Positions 44,525 to 57,715 of a stretch of DNA of 64,000 nt are shown here, in pieces (within the stretch, counting starts at the first letter, position 1; each line of letters starts with the position of its first letter). Position numbers and translations under genes: made by a program. A model generated the notes under the pieces. The model saw only the letters and a list, made by a program, of their open reading frames with translations, had not been told where the DNA came from and did no database searches. Origin of the DNA: Cristatella mucedo (taxonomy: Eukaryota > Bryozoa > Phylactolaemata > Cristatellidae); NCBI GenBank assembly GCA_009760855.2, contig WPIO01000131.1, forward strand, positions 1,085,952 to 1,149,951, in the 5' to 3' direction.

Positions 44525-47500
44525 GCAGGTTTGGCGCGCTTTGGTGACGCTTGCGAGTGCTGAAGACGAGGCTCATTGAGGCACTCTTTGCGGGTCTTCG
44601 AGCGAGGTGCACTCTTTCTCCTGAAAAACTCGTTCAAGTAGTTTCAACCTTCCCGCACCCGTCTCTCGGCCGGGTGGGCCTCCGCCTGCGGCAGCCATTA
44701 TTTCGCACGGATTCCCGTTTCTTATGTAGTGCGATTATAATCGTCCAATTATTTAGTTTTGAAGAGACGGTAATGAGAGCTGCTAGGGAAAACCTCGAGT
44801 TCGGCACCCAACATCGGCAGGCCGATTCGCCACGAGATACACCTCAGTCTTAACGACAAATTTTCCCGCGATGCTGAATGCCGGCTAAATTTTGTTTTAG
44901 TTAATCGAGTGCATGCTTTCAATTTGTTCTCAACATATTTTTATCCACAGCTGTGTTGCGCCCACATGATTTTCCAGCCAAAGCGACGCTTAAGTAGAAG
45001 CTCGCCGAAAGAATGGACATTGTAAGGCACATAGTGGCAAGCTTTGCGCAATTGATTAGTTTAAAAGCGACCGTAATGAATGGTGTTGCACAAATCACCA
45101 AATACTAGTTGTCGAGTGTCCGACGCCTCGGAAGAAGAAGACAACTCTAAGCACCACAGTTGGAGCAATTCTAATAGTATAGTTGCATGCCGTTGTGCTA
45201 AAGCTTTTGAAAAAGGGAGATTACATTTTTTGTCGTCTTTCGCGTATGTTTTTTATTTTTGTGCGAAGGTCCGGACTAGCTCGTTACGTTTAGCCTGGAG
45301 ACGAATTGTAGAGAGCTCTGCGATTCTCTATCAGGAATTGTGCTGCATAGAAAGCGCCGTCTGCTTCCAGCTGACGGTGGCCGATCAACATGAGCCAAGC
45401 TGGTCGACCGGCTTATGAACTTGTGTATTTAATCGGCGATAATTTCTTCGAGTTTCTTAGTAAAGATTTTGCAGTGCTGCATCGCTTGGCGGCAATAATC
45501 TAATTACAAGGAACTGTAACGTCGCCACGTAGATAATCTATTGTTAGACAGGTTACCGCATTCGTTTCCAGTGTGACTGATTGGTGGCACGTGTACGTGA
45601 AGCTGCCAGAAAGGTAAACATCTTGGAGGAGCTTCACAGTAGAGGTAACGTGAGCTTTAGCAACGACAGTGATTAAGTGATTCTTGATAGGCTGGTTCTA
45701 AAGCAGCATGTCATAAATAGTGAGGACGATCAAAACTCTCGGCCGTTACACAGCTTTGGTGAAGGAGGGGCTTTATCGAAGAGATCGGAAACATTGTCAT
45801 TGAGACCCGACATGTTTTCATGTTATATAAAACTGTCCATTAAATTAAAGAGACGAGAAAAACTATTCTTTTCTATGCTGCGCCTAAACTATCACCGAGC
45901 AAGGGATCAGTATTTACTTATGCAGGAATACATCTTTGATTTATCAAATTTCGGGATGAAGAAATCCATGCCTGAATGAATTGATGAATTATATGGCCTG
46001 ATGAAATTCATTCTAATCGTTTTACCTTCACTACTCTTGGCATTAGTCCTGATTCTCTGACCATTGTTCTACCATACCGCTATATCATCCCGGAAAGCTT
46101 GCCTCGACTGAATCGAACCTCAGTCATCCGTTTAAATGGGATTCAGAGGTAACCCAAATACCCGCTATGACGCTTCATGATGATTCAGATGCAAAGAGTA
46201 GCGGCCCTTCTTTCCCTAGAGCCGATTTGTGGCCCTCCGTGAGACGACCTAAATCCGCAACTTCTTCAGAGGCATGGGCGCAACTTTTTCGGGAAGAAAT
46301 GCATTTGATTAGAGAATTCCTTTCGGGATTTTGAATCGCTGCTTTGCTTGTTTGCCCGCTCACAGTCAGTTCATAGACAGTTCTCACCATATAGCAACAG
46401 GGCTTTTGGAGAAAAAGAGAGATTGGAAAGTCTCTATTCAGAGTATAGGCCTCTTGCTTCCATCAAAGGTTTAAACCACACTTGGAGGGGAAAAAGGAGG
46501 CTCCCTTGGGGCTCTGAGCCCTCCGAAGCCAGCCTAGGAATGGCCTCCAGAGCGATCTGCAGCGGAGATCTGAATGTTTCTATAGCTATCCAATAGCCCT
46601 ACATTTGAATTGTCTTCCAACCAATCCTGAACGCTGAGAAATTAAGCTGAAACTCACGAAGCTCTTTTGATCATCAGCTCAACATAACTGTTTTCAATCC
46701 AAGTTAATAGCTCAGAATAAAAGCTCAGAGATCTTTGACCATAAGTCAGCTAAATACTAGCTGCACGTGCATTTTATAAGTATCAGACCGTTGAACTGTT
46801 CGGTTTTGACGGTCCAGATCTGTAGAATGAGTTCTGTGCCAGATTGATCGATCCACACATGTAGGCCAGAAACGAGTAGCACTTTAGTCCTTAGTGTGCA
46901 TCTTCTCAGGTGCGTAATACCTGTTCATGCATCTTCCCAGGTGCGTAATACTTATAATCAATTTTATAGCGCCCTAAAAGAGCTTAATCTCTATTGGGGC
47001 GCTTCACGTGTGGCATGGGCTCGAGCCCACGATCTCTGCCAAACCTGGATCGGGCCGAGCACCTTAACCACTGGGCCAAACCAGCACGGTGGTACTTATG
47101 CATTCGTCTTCTCTGGTGGCTATTGCGTCTCCACTCATCTTCTTCAAATATGTTTTTCCACACTGACTTTTAAAAAGAAGTTAGCTTGTCAGAAAACTAT
47201 CTCGCTCTATCATATTGAAGAATATTCGAATCGCATATCATCTCAGTTTTCCTAATCTGAAGTTGTGACAGTGAGAAGGGGAAGTTGTAAAGGTGGTGAA
47301 GGAGTTTGTTGCGAGTCCCGTTTATAGCTAGACATTGTACAGTTTTCAATATCGTTGTACATTTTTTTGAATGCCTATGCGGGCTAATGAGTATCGTGTG
47401 TTGCTTAACCATTAGAAACGACCTTAGGGCCTTCGCCCGACTGACTATGGCTAGAGTTGCCATTTTAAAAAACTCTTAGCTACTACGAAGATTGATACTA

Positions 47501-47718
47501 TATATGTTCATTTGAGCTCCTCTAGAACGTTATTTTCTTTCCTGTGAAGGATCTGAACTTGTATTGATTACTTGGAATCACTAGTCGTTCGCTCGACATG
47601 TGTCACAACTGTAACAGACTCAGGTAACAAACACGCGGAAAAACAGAGAGCCTGATACAGAGCCTTGTGATTACTTCATCTAGTCACAGCCATTAAATTA
47701 CTAATTTCTCTTCACTAG
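44525..47718 (+). other. HSD17B12: HSD17B12 intron 2, 3.2 kb
   Basis: Probable GC-AG intron. It contains a minus-strand SINE at 46945-47095. I see no other element in 44525-46944. Confidence 0.75.
46945..47095 (-). mobile_element. tRNA-derived SINE
   Basis: On the minus strand: TGGTTTGGCCCAGTGGTTAA (A box), ATCGTGGGCTCGAGCCCATG (B box), then CAATAGAGATTAAGCTCTTT and AGGGCGCTATAAAATTG. Same structure as 37581-37730. Confidence 0.85.
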
Positions 47719-47942
47719 GGAACACGAGCATCCTGCTATGATCTACTGCAATGCTCTTTCCTCAGTCGGAATGACCGGCCTCGTGCTAAGAGGAATGCTT
47801 GCAAAGAACAGAGGGGTCATCATCAACATCAGTTCTATTGCTGGTGAAGGGCACGACGTCATACCGGAAGGAGTCTATTCGGCCACCAAGAGCTTCCTTT
47901 CGGCCCTGTCCAGATCTTTGCATGTGGAATACGTCTCACAAG
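47719..47942 (+). CDS. HSD17B12: HSD17B12 exon 3 (catalytic Ser and YxxxK)
   Basis: Acceptor TTCTCTTCACTAG. It contains GMLAKNRGVIINISSIAGEG (catalytic Ser in NISS, about residues 188-191) and VYSATKSFLSALSRSLHVEY, with the active-site Tyr205 and Lys209 of the YxxxK motif. Both catalytic residues are present, so the enzyme should be active. Human: GAILNISS ... IYSATKTFVDFFSQCLHEEY. It ends SQ plus one base of Gly227 at donor G|GTGCGG. Confidence 0.95.
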
Positions 47943-48569
47943 GTGCGGTGCATTGTTGATTCCTAACCTAAGTCAGTCGTTTCACAGCCCTTGGTTGTAG
48001 TAACTTGAATGACAAAAGCTTGGTGGCTTGTACTTGCTTTCGTAGACACCTCGGTACTTTAGTAAGCTACACTAGGTGAGATATAGCCAAATCATGATCA
48101 CCAAGTAATGAAAATGCCTACTTTATGATACCATTAATCTGATAGATGTTTTTCTACGGCTACTGCGACGTTATCATGCGGTCACCTAAGAGGATCCTGC
48201 GTTAGCCAGAGACGAAGACTAAACTATTTCTCAGTTCCAAAGTTAATAAACCTAGGTTTAAGCTAAGGGCAATGCAACTAAATCTATACTCCAAAACTGT
48301 AATCAGTAAAACGTGACGGCATTTGGAATGATTATGTGCAATTAATTCTCCAAGTAATTGCACGATAAATCCTCTCAGACAGAATAACCAACTTATTTTT
48401 GTCCTTCATGTATCATGCAATTGCAGTCCTTCTTTTAAAATAATACTAAAAGTTCATTTTACACTGCTATACGGTAGCTAAATCGCTATTTAGGGTCTTA
48501 ACCAATCCCTGTAATCAAAAACTAATTCAGGTTAATAATCATAATCATATCATTATATCACATTATATC

Positions 48570-48835
48570 AGTTATATCATAATTTCTTTCTAGACACTAC
48601 ATGGGTTACAAAAGAAACATGGTCGTGCGGTTGGAGGTAAAATACAGGATGGCATCATCCATAAAAAGTCGGTGGTAATATGTACAGTAACAACATGCAT
48701 GGCATGGTTAGTGGTAACGAACGCAGTGTCGGCGCTCACAATCCTACAAAGGACAAATCACAAGGACCCACCAATAAGTGTGAGAAATAAGTACGTTTTT
48801 AGTTTCTTTCTAAATGTCGTCAAAACGAGTGATTT
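48570..48835 (-). mobile_element. LINE family A 3' UTR, old copy
   Basis: Decayed tail (TTTCTTTCTAGACACTACAT) and 3' UTR landmarks (gtggtaacgaacgcagtgtc, ggacaaatcacaaggacccac, TACGTTTTTAGTTTC). Confidence 0.75.
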
Positions 48836-49129
48836 CTTGATTTATTGATTTGATATTTTTGATTTCGTGATTTCTTGATGTCACTCGTTAGTAAGTATCT
48901 AATCTCGGGATCCAACGAACTAAAGGTACGTCAATGGTTAATGACATGCAAGATGTCATGTTTAGATAACAATACAAAGTATGCACGCACTATTCTTAAA
49001 TCAAAATTCAAAAGTACGTGAAAGGAAAAAAGAGCCGGTGGTTGGTGCGACTATAGGTATGTAAAAAGCACCAAATCGTGAAGAAATAAGCATGCCAGAC
49101 GTACCGAGACGGAAGAGAAAATTTCACTC

Positions 49130-49430
49130 CGCGGAGGGAAAAGTGCTCGGTGTGGATGTATCTTTACCTGTGAATTAAGTGGTGCCAATTCAATACATGT
49201 CGTAAGAAAATTAGAAAGTGAGTTTCAGACTTTTAGTTCATATTAACTGAAAGCCTCGACGAAAAGAAATTTAAACCCAATACCATCAGACGACTAGAAG
49301 CCGAGGAATGGGCGATGTGAGAGCTCACATGGAGCAAATCGGCTGGATGGTGCAAGCTTGGTGCAAGCGATCGAAGTGACCTTTTCACAACGGAGAGAAT
49401 GCTGAACATCAAGTACGTCATTTCTTAGCC
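49130..49430 (-). mobile_element. Decayed LINE C-terminal fragment
   Basis: The minus-strand reading shows SSDGIGFKF and, in a neighbouring frame, NSLSNFLTT, in the order found at the end of LINE ORFs. The family is unclear. Confidence 0.4.
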
Positions 49431-51559
49431 CTTCTATGTTTAAGATGCTGGTGATTACGACTTTGCTGGTGTCATAGCTCTGTGCATTATATTCGAAACC
49501 ATTGACATTTTAAAATTACTTTGAGTGTGAACTATCAAAATTCTCTATAGGTACAAGGTTCTTATTATTAAGCCCACTTTATATAGGTTTTTTGCGGTTA
49601 GTTCATCAGTCGAGGATTCGACTGATTGAGAACGTTTGTGTCTAAAATAGAGTGTTTTTATTGACATTTGTAGCCAGTTTGCTAAACTCGGTGTGCTAGA
49701 ATTAGCAGTGCGTAGATAAATCATTCTGCGAAATAGGCATTTTTAAGAGCACCCAACGATGCTGACTTATATTATTTTCTTTGAACATCAAAGAGGATTG
49801 CCTGCTCTCAGACTCAAGATATTTTGGCAAGCTAAGCATTTTATTTGATCAAGATAAATCTGACTAACTGATGCTGCAATTTAGCGTTCAGTGACATATT
49901 TCTCAATGCCATTAGAATCCTTGCTAAAACGCCCTATGGATCATGCGTGCGCAAGTTTTAAGCCTGTGGTTTTGCTAGCAATTATAGATATTTTACGTGT
50001 ACCTGTCTTTAGGTGCGACAATGCCAGCCTTTTGATGAATTTAAATATTTATTAAAGAAATATTTTTATTGAGCTACACTTTTGATGGTAGGATATTTTT
50101 ATTTATTTTATATATTGTCATGAAAGCATCGAAGTTTCGAGCGATGCAAGGAAAAGACAGAGGCAACATTATGACATTGATCTTATCATGAGACTAATTC
50201 TACTGTGTCTGAAAACTGTCATGTCAGTTTCTTGATCTGGTGAAATATCTTAAATATTAGTTTAATGACCATAGCGTCTCTGATTTAACACTAAAACAGC
50301 TCTCTTCCAACTTGCTATGTAATAAAATAGAGGTTTAGTGAGCTGATTTACTAAGCTCACGGCTCAACAGATACTGAGAGACTCCATGTATCCATGCAGT
50401 CCAGGTCGCTTTATGCAGGTTCGTACGGGCCATTTTGTAAAGGCTATCGCTTAAATCACCTGGAAAGCTGCGCTTGCCTGATAAGCTTCATTTTTCAGAC
50501 ATCACACCAATTCAAGTCAGCGAATCAGTAGTTATCGAATACTACCTAAGTTGTTCTATTTGTTGATCCGTTTGGGAAGCTAGTCTGTACCATATACCGT
50601 TTAACCCTAGAAGAGAACTAGTCGTTTTCTTTTTCCTATGTGACTATATTAGTATATTATTATATTATTGCTTATTACATATTACCCAAGGTACTTAATT
50701 TCAATGAATGACTGCGGTCCTACTTTTAATTCGGTGGTCATCTAGAAATATGATAACAGCACAAGCACAAAATTAAAATTCTGCAAACGCAAGGTCTTAT
50801 CATCTTATCAGCTGATCTACTAATCAAGCAATGTTTAGCTTCTATGCCGACTGGTACAAGCAGTGCGGACAAACAAATTCTCTGCAATCCATTTATGTAT
50901 TTGAACATTTCGCCAGTCTGTTTCCATGACATGATGGTTTTAAGGAAGCCTATTTTAGCTCGCAATGGTAAGGCGAGGCTCCTTAGCTCAGCAAGGAGTG
51001 AGGCAGCACGCAGGCTGGCTGGCGAGAATTGTGGGCTAAATGCGAACCACTGCGACGAGCAAGCGTCAACCTTACTCGCTTAGAGAATGCCCCTGCACAG
51101 TTTTTGGTATGACCCTCCTCCGAACGGCAACTCAGTCAAGTTACCATGCGTAGCCATTGCTGGTGACTCGGCAACTGTGGGATAAGTATAGTGGGTGGGC
51201 AGGGGCATGAGGTCACGGCATCTTTTCGATGCTTCCCAGTACATACCTGACGAACCGTTTCCAGTACGTCCAGCTCTTTTTAGATCAGGTTTGGGGCAAA
51301 CTTTCCGGGTCGTCGGTTTACCTTAAGCGGCATTGCTATACTGTCGCAGCTAAGACACGCGGTGCTGCTATGTGATTAATTACAGCGGTTTCAGCTTCAA
51401 GTCGCCGTTTAATTGGACTTCACCCTACGTTCTAGCTTCCTGGTAGCTATCGCGTAACCCCTGAACATTTTTAAAAGTAAACCAGTTTAATTCATCTTGT
51501 GAATAGTATTCCCACTAAATCACTCAGTAAGCGTACCGACAGCAGACATGACCTCGGCT

Positions 51560-51905
51560 GACCTCGGGGCCTTCAGAGCCTCCTTTGCCACGCCATCTGT
51601 TGGAGACCTTGCCTTTAGTTCAAACGCTCATGAAAGCTAGAACTCACTTCTGACGCATGTCACAAGTTTCCCTAACAAGATGACATTTAAAAAGAATGAA
51701 GCTATAAAAGTACCTGCTTATTACAGCATTTAGCGGGTCGTCGCTATTCGTCCATTGTGTCAAGTGGCCTACTCACATTGGGCATACTGCTCGCAGATGT
51801 TGCCACCAATTGTTTGGTAATGTTTTTATGCAGTATCTATATCGTTCCCAGAAATAGATTAGGTTCTCTGAGGGTGCTATGCAAATTGTATCATTACTAT
51901 TATTA
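51560..51905 (+). mobile_element. LINE family A 3' end, old copy
   Basis: Plus strand: GDLAFSSNA...NSLLTHVTS-like codons, ACATTTAAAAAGAATGAA, CAGCATTTAGCGGGTC, decayed tail TTAGGTTCTCTGAGGGTGCT and ATT repeats. Confidence 0.75.
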
Positions 51906-52352
51906 TCCTTAAATATTCTACTGCTGGCTGCCGCACTTCTCCTTAACCGGAACCAGAACTAAGCTTTTCAGTGGAGGATAGCTCTATTCAATCAACATCC
52001 TTTTTTTTCAACCTGATCTTCTGTGTGAAATACATGCTGCTGGGCTTGATCAGAACCACCATCATTCAGATCGTGTGAGCGGCAGGAGGTGGCAGCCTGC
52101 TCTTTAAATTTTCGATCGAGCTTCTATAGCAGAGCCGGATGGCTTTTCGAAGCAGATTGTTTGTCACTTTTCCAAATTTTTGCTGACTTAACCCGGATCT
52201 GACTTTTCATGAAGCTGAAAGGAAATTTCAAGTTTCCCCAGCCTTTAATGCCTAATGTGGGGAGTCGGGTTTCGTCTTTGAATTTACTCTGCTGCCACCG
52301 ATGGGATTGCTAGTTCGGTAGGTCTTAATATATGCGCATCCTTGTTTTGCAG

Positions 52353-52606
52353 GAATAACAGTACAAAACATCACGCCAGGTCTGGTATCAACTAACATGG
52401 TCAAAAGGGCAAAGGCAAAGTCCAAATTCATATCAGCCTCCGCCTTTGTCAAATCTGCACTCCACACGTTGGGAGCATTGAGGGATACTTGTGGCTGCTT
52501 ACGTCATCAGGCTATGCTAGAGGCATTCAACCTTCTGCCCCGATTTGTACTGCTACTAATGAGAGCACGACTTTTGTCTGTATTAAAGCTCGCAAATAAA
52601 ATGTAA
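52353..52606 (+). CDS. HSD17B12: HSD17B12 exon 4 (C-terminus, stop)
   Basis: Acceptor CTTGTTTTGCAG. Two bases complete Gly227, then ITVQNITPGLVSTNM (the PG loop after the active site) and SASAFVKSALHTLG. A hydrophobic amphipathic C-terminal region (LLPRFVLLLMRARLLSVLKL) ends ANKM and TAA at 52604. Human: VFVQSVLPYFVATKL ... PSPETFVKSAIKTVG. The lysine-rich ER-retention tail of the human enzyme (KKTKKN) is absent here. Total length 310 residues. Confidence 0.95.
52595..52600 (+). promoter_or_regulatory. AATAAA overlapping the last codons of HSD17B12
   Basis: The canonical poly(A) hexamer lies in the codons for Asn308-Lys309, four bases before the stop codon. If used, the 3' UTR would be only about 10-25 nt. 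I saw no other clear AATAAA in the next 200 bp. Confidence 0.4.
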
Positions 52607-53154
52607 TCTAAGCCCATCACTTTGAGGTAACGATCAGTGGAAACTCAAAATGTTTAATGCAATCCGCCCTCTTTGGTTGGCCAGCTGACCGAAAGAATCA
52701 AATCATGCAAATGAGTCACTAGTACTCATGCATGGTGAATATTAATTCTATTATACGCCTGACTGTGCTAGCGACACACCCTAATGTTGTAAGCGATGAA
52801 GAAACTCCAGAAACTGATAGCAGAGAAATATGACTCTTGAATTGTAGCTTTTTTAAGGCTGTATGTGGACTGCATTACTTTGGTTATCGTGCTGGAACCT
52901 TTTTAATGGCGACAATTTTTCTTTAACTATTTTCCAGCAGATTGTCTCAGGAACCATCGTTACAAAAAATTGAGTTGATCGACTATTTTAGGGTGCGACA
53001 CGGGTGTAATTTGAACTCTCAGAGAATCCAAGTCAATCACATATCCAGTGACAGTAATCGGGTATGAACAAACGTATGGTGATTTACGTCTTATGAATGG
53101 CTGCCGATTGCAGTTGGCCTTTATCATATATCAAAACTCACTCATGCAGTACGT
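52607..53154 (+). other. Downstream flank of HSD17B12
   Basis: No element or exon recognised. Confidence 0.5.
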
Positions 53155-53304
53155 TAATATATATGTATATATATAGTGTATATATAGTGTATATATAGTG
53201 TATACATAGTATATCTATATATATATGTGTGTGTGCGTGTGTGTGTCTGTGTGTGTGTGTGTGTGTTGTGTGTGTGTGTGTGTGCGTGTATGTGCGCGTG
53301 TGTG
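53155..53304. repeat. AT-rich and (TG)n compound microsatellite
   Basis: ATATAGTGT-type units (period about 13) at 53155-53225, then TG/CG repeats to 53304. Confidence 0.97.
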
Positions 53305-55404
53305 AAGCAATTAGTTCCAATGAAATTATTAGATAAATTATTAAATTAATCAGGCCAAATATTTTATTCTGGATAAAAAAATAAAGAATTAAAGCGCTTC
53401 CAGATCCCGTCATATGATCAAAATAAGTACTAAACGAAGAAGTATTCAGCGATGTTTCTTGGGTGCAAGCTTGTATGCATACACCAGTGCCTCCAGAAGG
53501 ATCATGTTACCAAGTTGATCCATAATATGTTGACAGAAATTGGTTAGCACTACTATCCAATGTAACGCCGGCCGCCTGTGAGCTTGGAAAAAATGGTTTT
53601 ACCGAATAAAATAACGTAATTTGGAGAGGGGAATCAGAATTATTAAGAACTTAAAGGGAACTTTGAGGGTTTGCTTAAGGACACCTGTAAACATTTGGGA
53701 CTTATTAAGTTTTTTTTAAAGGATGCCAGGTGCAGGTAGATACATGCATTCTAGTGAAGGAACGAAAGCGTTCTAGACTGGGACCTGCCACCGGAACGCC
53801 AGCGCCATAGAGAGAATTCGGAAACGCTTTTCTGGCAGCGATTCCAGAGATATCAATTACTGTGCCTGAGACGGCGTGCACGGGGGAGGAGGAACAGTTT
53901 GCTTGTCAGCCACCTGCATCGAGGAAGAGAGCCAAAATAGCACCTGTGCATAGCTTTTAGACGGCCTCTAGTCTTGAGAAGTTGGCAATCTTGAGAAGAA
54001 ACTATGAGAAGTTGGCTCGTATGCTGAAGTCCGGCTTCAGACGCGAAGCCAACATACATCTCATCAGTCGTCCAGGCGATAGCTGTACCTGGCGGGTCAA
54101 CGTGGAGTAGATCTCTTCTGCATGACTTGGAAAGTTCACCATCGAGAGATTCAAATTACATCATTGGGGTATGTTCAGCATGAACAGTGGAATTTCAAAA
54201 TTACCATAAGTGATTACAGACCAGGTCAAAAGGCTGCCCGCTGTTTTGTGACTGGCGAGATTTTGACTAGTATCTAGGTCATAGCGTCATTTTCAATTTT
54301 GATCAGTAGATTTAGGCTGGATGGTTTTGGCATCTCTACGGTAAGCTTTATTTACATTTCAGCAGCTCATTAACTTATCAAATGTATTCGATCGAATGCA
54401 GCTAAATGCTTCATGATGACTTAATAAAATCGTCAGTATTGAACCAACAAATTTTAGACTTTAATGATGTATTTTTTAAACAAAAGCTTCCCAGATCCAA
54501 AATATAGGGTCCTATCATTGCCGATAAGAGGCATTGAATGAAGTAGAATTTAAAAGGATTATCAATTTAAAAGGTGTGCATAGGTTTCCTCATTTGAACA
54601 TTAGTAATTGTCAAGGTTCAGTAAAGTTGCCTTTGGCTAAATGTGCAGGAGGCTTGATAAACTCCTTGGTATAACAAAGAGGGAAGAGTAGCTATAATAA
54701 GTCAGTGAATAATGAGAGGGCCCTTCATTCTGTTTAAGGCCCGTACACTAATTGCTAAATTTTCTGCTTTGATCAAGCCTAAGTCATGCCATCAGATGTG
54801 CTGAAGAATAGTTTCCACAGGACCCACCGCAGGGAGGCGCCGGCACACAATGAATCGCCAGTAGGTGCTCGCTGATGGCAGGACTCGCTCGGCTGCTCCA
54901 TGGGGATAGGCGAATTGGCCAGCAGTTGCTGGCTGACTCACGTTCAGCTGCTACGCGGGGCTGGGCGAATTCAAGCCAATCCACTCTAGCAGCACCAACC
55001 CAGAGCCATCTGGCGGCAGAGTCCCCGAGCCACAAGCTACTGTTATAATGGCAGCCGACAGCAGCGCCCGGTCAAGGTTTACCGGCTTGTGCACCAGGCC
55101 TGCATCGAGCGTAAACATTCCCAAAATTCAGGCAGAAACAAGTTCTGCAGACGCGTCCCTACATCATACCCATTGAAGCCAAGTGACCAGTGGTGCGTTC
55201 CATGGCAAACCGTGCGAGTATAACAGATTTTTTAATTAGCTGCGTTGCAGAGATCTACATTTACTGATTGCGTTTCATACGACATAAATACGAAAAGGAG
55301 GAGTTTCCAGCCAATTCAGCTGCCGCAGTAATAGAAAGGCCGTAAAGCAGCAGAAGTTTTCACCTGGATTCAAGGGAGGAATTGTCTACTATAATAGCGA
55401 CCCA
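53305..55404. other. Mostly unannotated, one GC-rich patch
   Basis: 54780-55090 is GC-rich with two loosely similar sub-blocks containing GGCGAATT. The minus-strand frame 55035-54784 is open for 83 codons but resembles no known family. Confidence 0.4.
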
Positions 55405-55550
55405 TGGTTAAGGTGCTCACCCTGATCAAGTTCAAAATGACTTTATTTTACAACCGAGTCGTGGGCTCTAGACCAGTGGTGTATATGAAGTGCCTGAATA
55501 CAGAATAAGTACTTTTAGGGTGTTATATAAATGAATCATGTAAATTAGAC
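55405..55550 (+). mobile_element. tRNA-derived SINE, decayed
   Basis: CATGGTTAAGGTGCTCACCC (A-box side), GTCGTGGGCTCTAGACC (B box, mutated), GTGCCTGAATACAGAATAAG and TTTTAGGGTGTTATATAAAT. A 20-bp AT-rich insertion separates the two boxes. Confidence 0.7.
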
Positions 55551-57599
55551 ATATAGATATATACAATTATAAAATATATGTAACTATGTGTGTACATATG
55601 TGTATTCACTTATAATAACCTCATTACCAGCAAAATATTTTATGTGAGTTGTAAGAAAAGGTTTTTTTAGCACCCAAAGAAGCCCTAAAAATAGAATTAT
55701 TCGCAATCTCGGAAGCCAGCGCCGTAAAAGGGGGTCTCCACTAAGGATCCGTAAACTGGTGGACAGGCCTGTAAACCGAAAATTTGAACTTCCTTGTGAC
55801 GCGTGAAACTAATAACTGGGATTTGAATTATAAGATTTTCACCGAGTTTCGGAAGCATTATGAGGCGAATAAAAAGATTTTGTATTGCTTTAGATAAGCT
55901 GAGGATGCTTATCAAAGACTCGTACCGATTTGACTACAAGCTGTAATTATTACCGTGAAGGAGACATGAAACAATTTATTAGAAAGAGTTCGAAAGGAGC
56001 AATAATTATGTTAGCGCTTGCTATAAGGAGATTAAAGTGATTTTAGTCACGATTACAGATTGGGTTATATGTTGCAAAATATATTCAAGGTGTGCCAAAC
56101 GGATGCTACTCATTCCGGCTCAGCAAATCGGAAATACCCAAGCACCCACTCAGAATTAACATCGACGGCACTTTAGAGGTGTCTAGTTGGTCACATCTGA
56201 ACGACAAGCGATCTCAGTGCTTTGCGCCTACTGTCACACATCCGGCAGGTCAGAAGCTTATTACTAGGTTTTCAGTGCGCTCGGCCGATCTAAGCATTCT
56301 GTTTATAAAAATATGTATGGCCACCCATCATGTGAAATAGCTGATCAAGCCGCAGAGAAGTTTGACGATCAGCTGTGTCATGCACGGGAAGATCTGGAAA
56401 AGCTAATCTAACATGGCCAAGCGTAAAAGGCTAAAGCCGAAGCTACCGGATTAAAATGATGAACTATTCTGGCGTACAAGTGGTTAAGCTTCGTGCCTGT
56501 TAAATTCCAAGCCATCGAGTAATCGCCTTATTTTCATTCAAGAATAGCAGAAAATCCGACATTGTTTGAAAAGGCTGGCCTAATTTTCCACTAACCTAGC
56601 TAGTGAGCCCTACTTACCAGCCTTAACTAATGCTGTTCATCACTATAGTATGAAATCTCTGTTGTAAAATGAGTTTCTTTTTTCTGCAGTCAAGTTTTAT
56701 AGAAATTAACGTTTCCAAATTGTTTGTCCGTGGAACGTTCAATCGCTTTTTTCTTGCTTTCTCTGAGCCTCCAGACTCAGATATGCATACCTTAAATACG
56801 ATGCACTTTTTATCTTTCTAGACTCGCTGCCAGCGAACCTTTTTCCTTCCGTGAATTTGAGTACTTTATTCCTCGAAGGGATACTTCAAGGGATTAAATT
56901 AAACTTTCAACTTAGATTTTGGGTCTGTCCAGTTACTTTTACGTACACACGAGATATTTTTACTTTGGTTAGTATAGGTTTTACAATAGGCCGTATATTC
57001 TATTAAGGTACTCGCGTATAAACATTTGAAATTTCGGCAACTTGATTGACATTACATTTTTACCATTTAAATATTGAATACTACTTAAGGTGTGACAGGA
57101 GCAGAGCCAAAGCTATTTCCAAGCAGAAATAGATTTTTTAGATACTTAAATATAGTTTTCCGTGCCTTGAATATTTCTAGCAACCCTGGTCTGTCCAGTA
57201 CTCGGTTACTGTGGCGATGCTCGTGGCGACCTTGATCCGTTTGACTGTATCTGCAAGCGAACTATTTGGAGACCCTATCAGTGCTGAAATTGCACGACTC
57301 CGAGATAAAAATTAATACGGGACAGATAATTTGAATTTTCTTTCGTCTCTGGGTTGCAAGGTTAAAGTAACTGGCAACAAGATTTGACATGCACACAGGA
57401 TATCGAGCCCATTCGGCATGGAAAAAGAGAAGCAGTGCTCAATTTGAGTAATCACACCTACTCACTACAGTGAGTAATCCATGATATTTACAATGTTTAC
57501 TAGCATGAATTACTATTCTCCGGCCTGTTCACCGCAATTTTGAATCCATTCTTGCATGGAAATTTAGCTAGTCAGATTGATGTCAGCCCCCTTTAGAGT
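55551..57599. other. Nothing recognised
   Basis: An 82-codon plus frame (56092-56340) matches nothing I know. No repeats identified. Confidence 0.4.
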
Positions 57600-57715
57600 T
57601 AATAATAACATGAAAATAATAATATATTGGACAACGTGCCCTCAGAGAAATCAATCTCTTTCTACGCGCTTTACATTTGATGTGAAGGAAGCATGATCGA
57701 GTGGCTAGTGGTAGG
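57600..57715 (-). mobile_element. LINE family A tail with short 3' UTR
   Basis: AATAATAACATG, then GTGCCCTCAGAGAAATCAAT and TTTCTACGCGCTTTACATTT, followed by about 40 bp of 3' UTR. Confidence 0.8.

Larger units (their letters stand above)
47943..52352 (+). other. HSD17B12: HSD17B12 intron 3, 4.4 kb
   Basis: GT-AG intron with decayed LINE pieces at 48570-48835, 49130-49430 and 51560-51905. I recognise nothing in 49431-51559. Confidence 0.85.
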
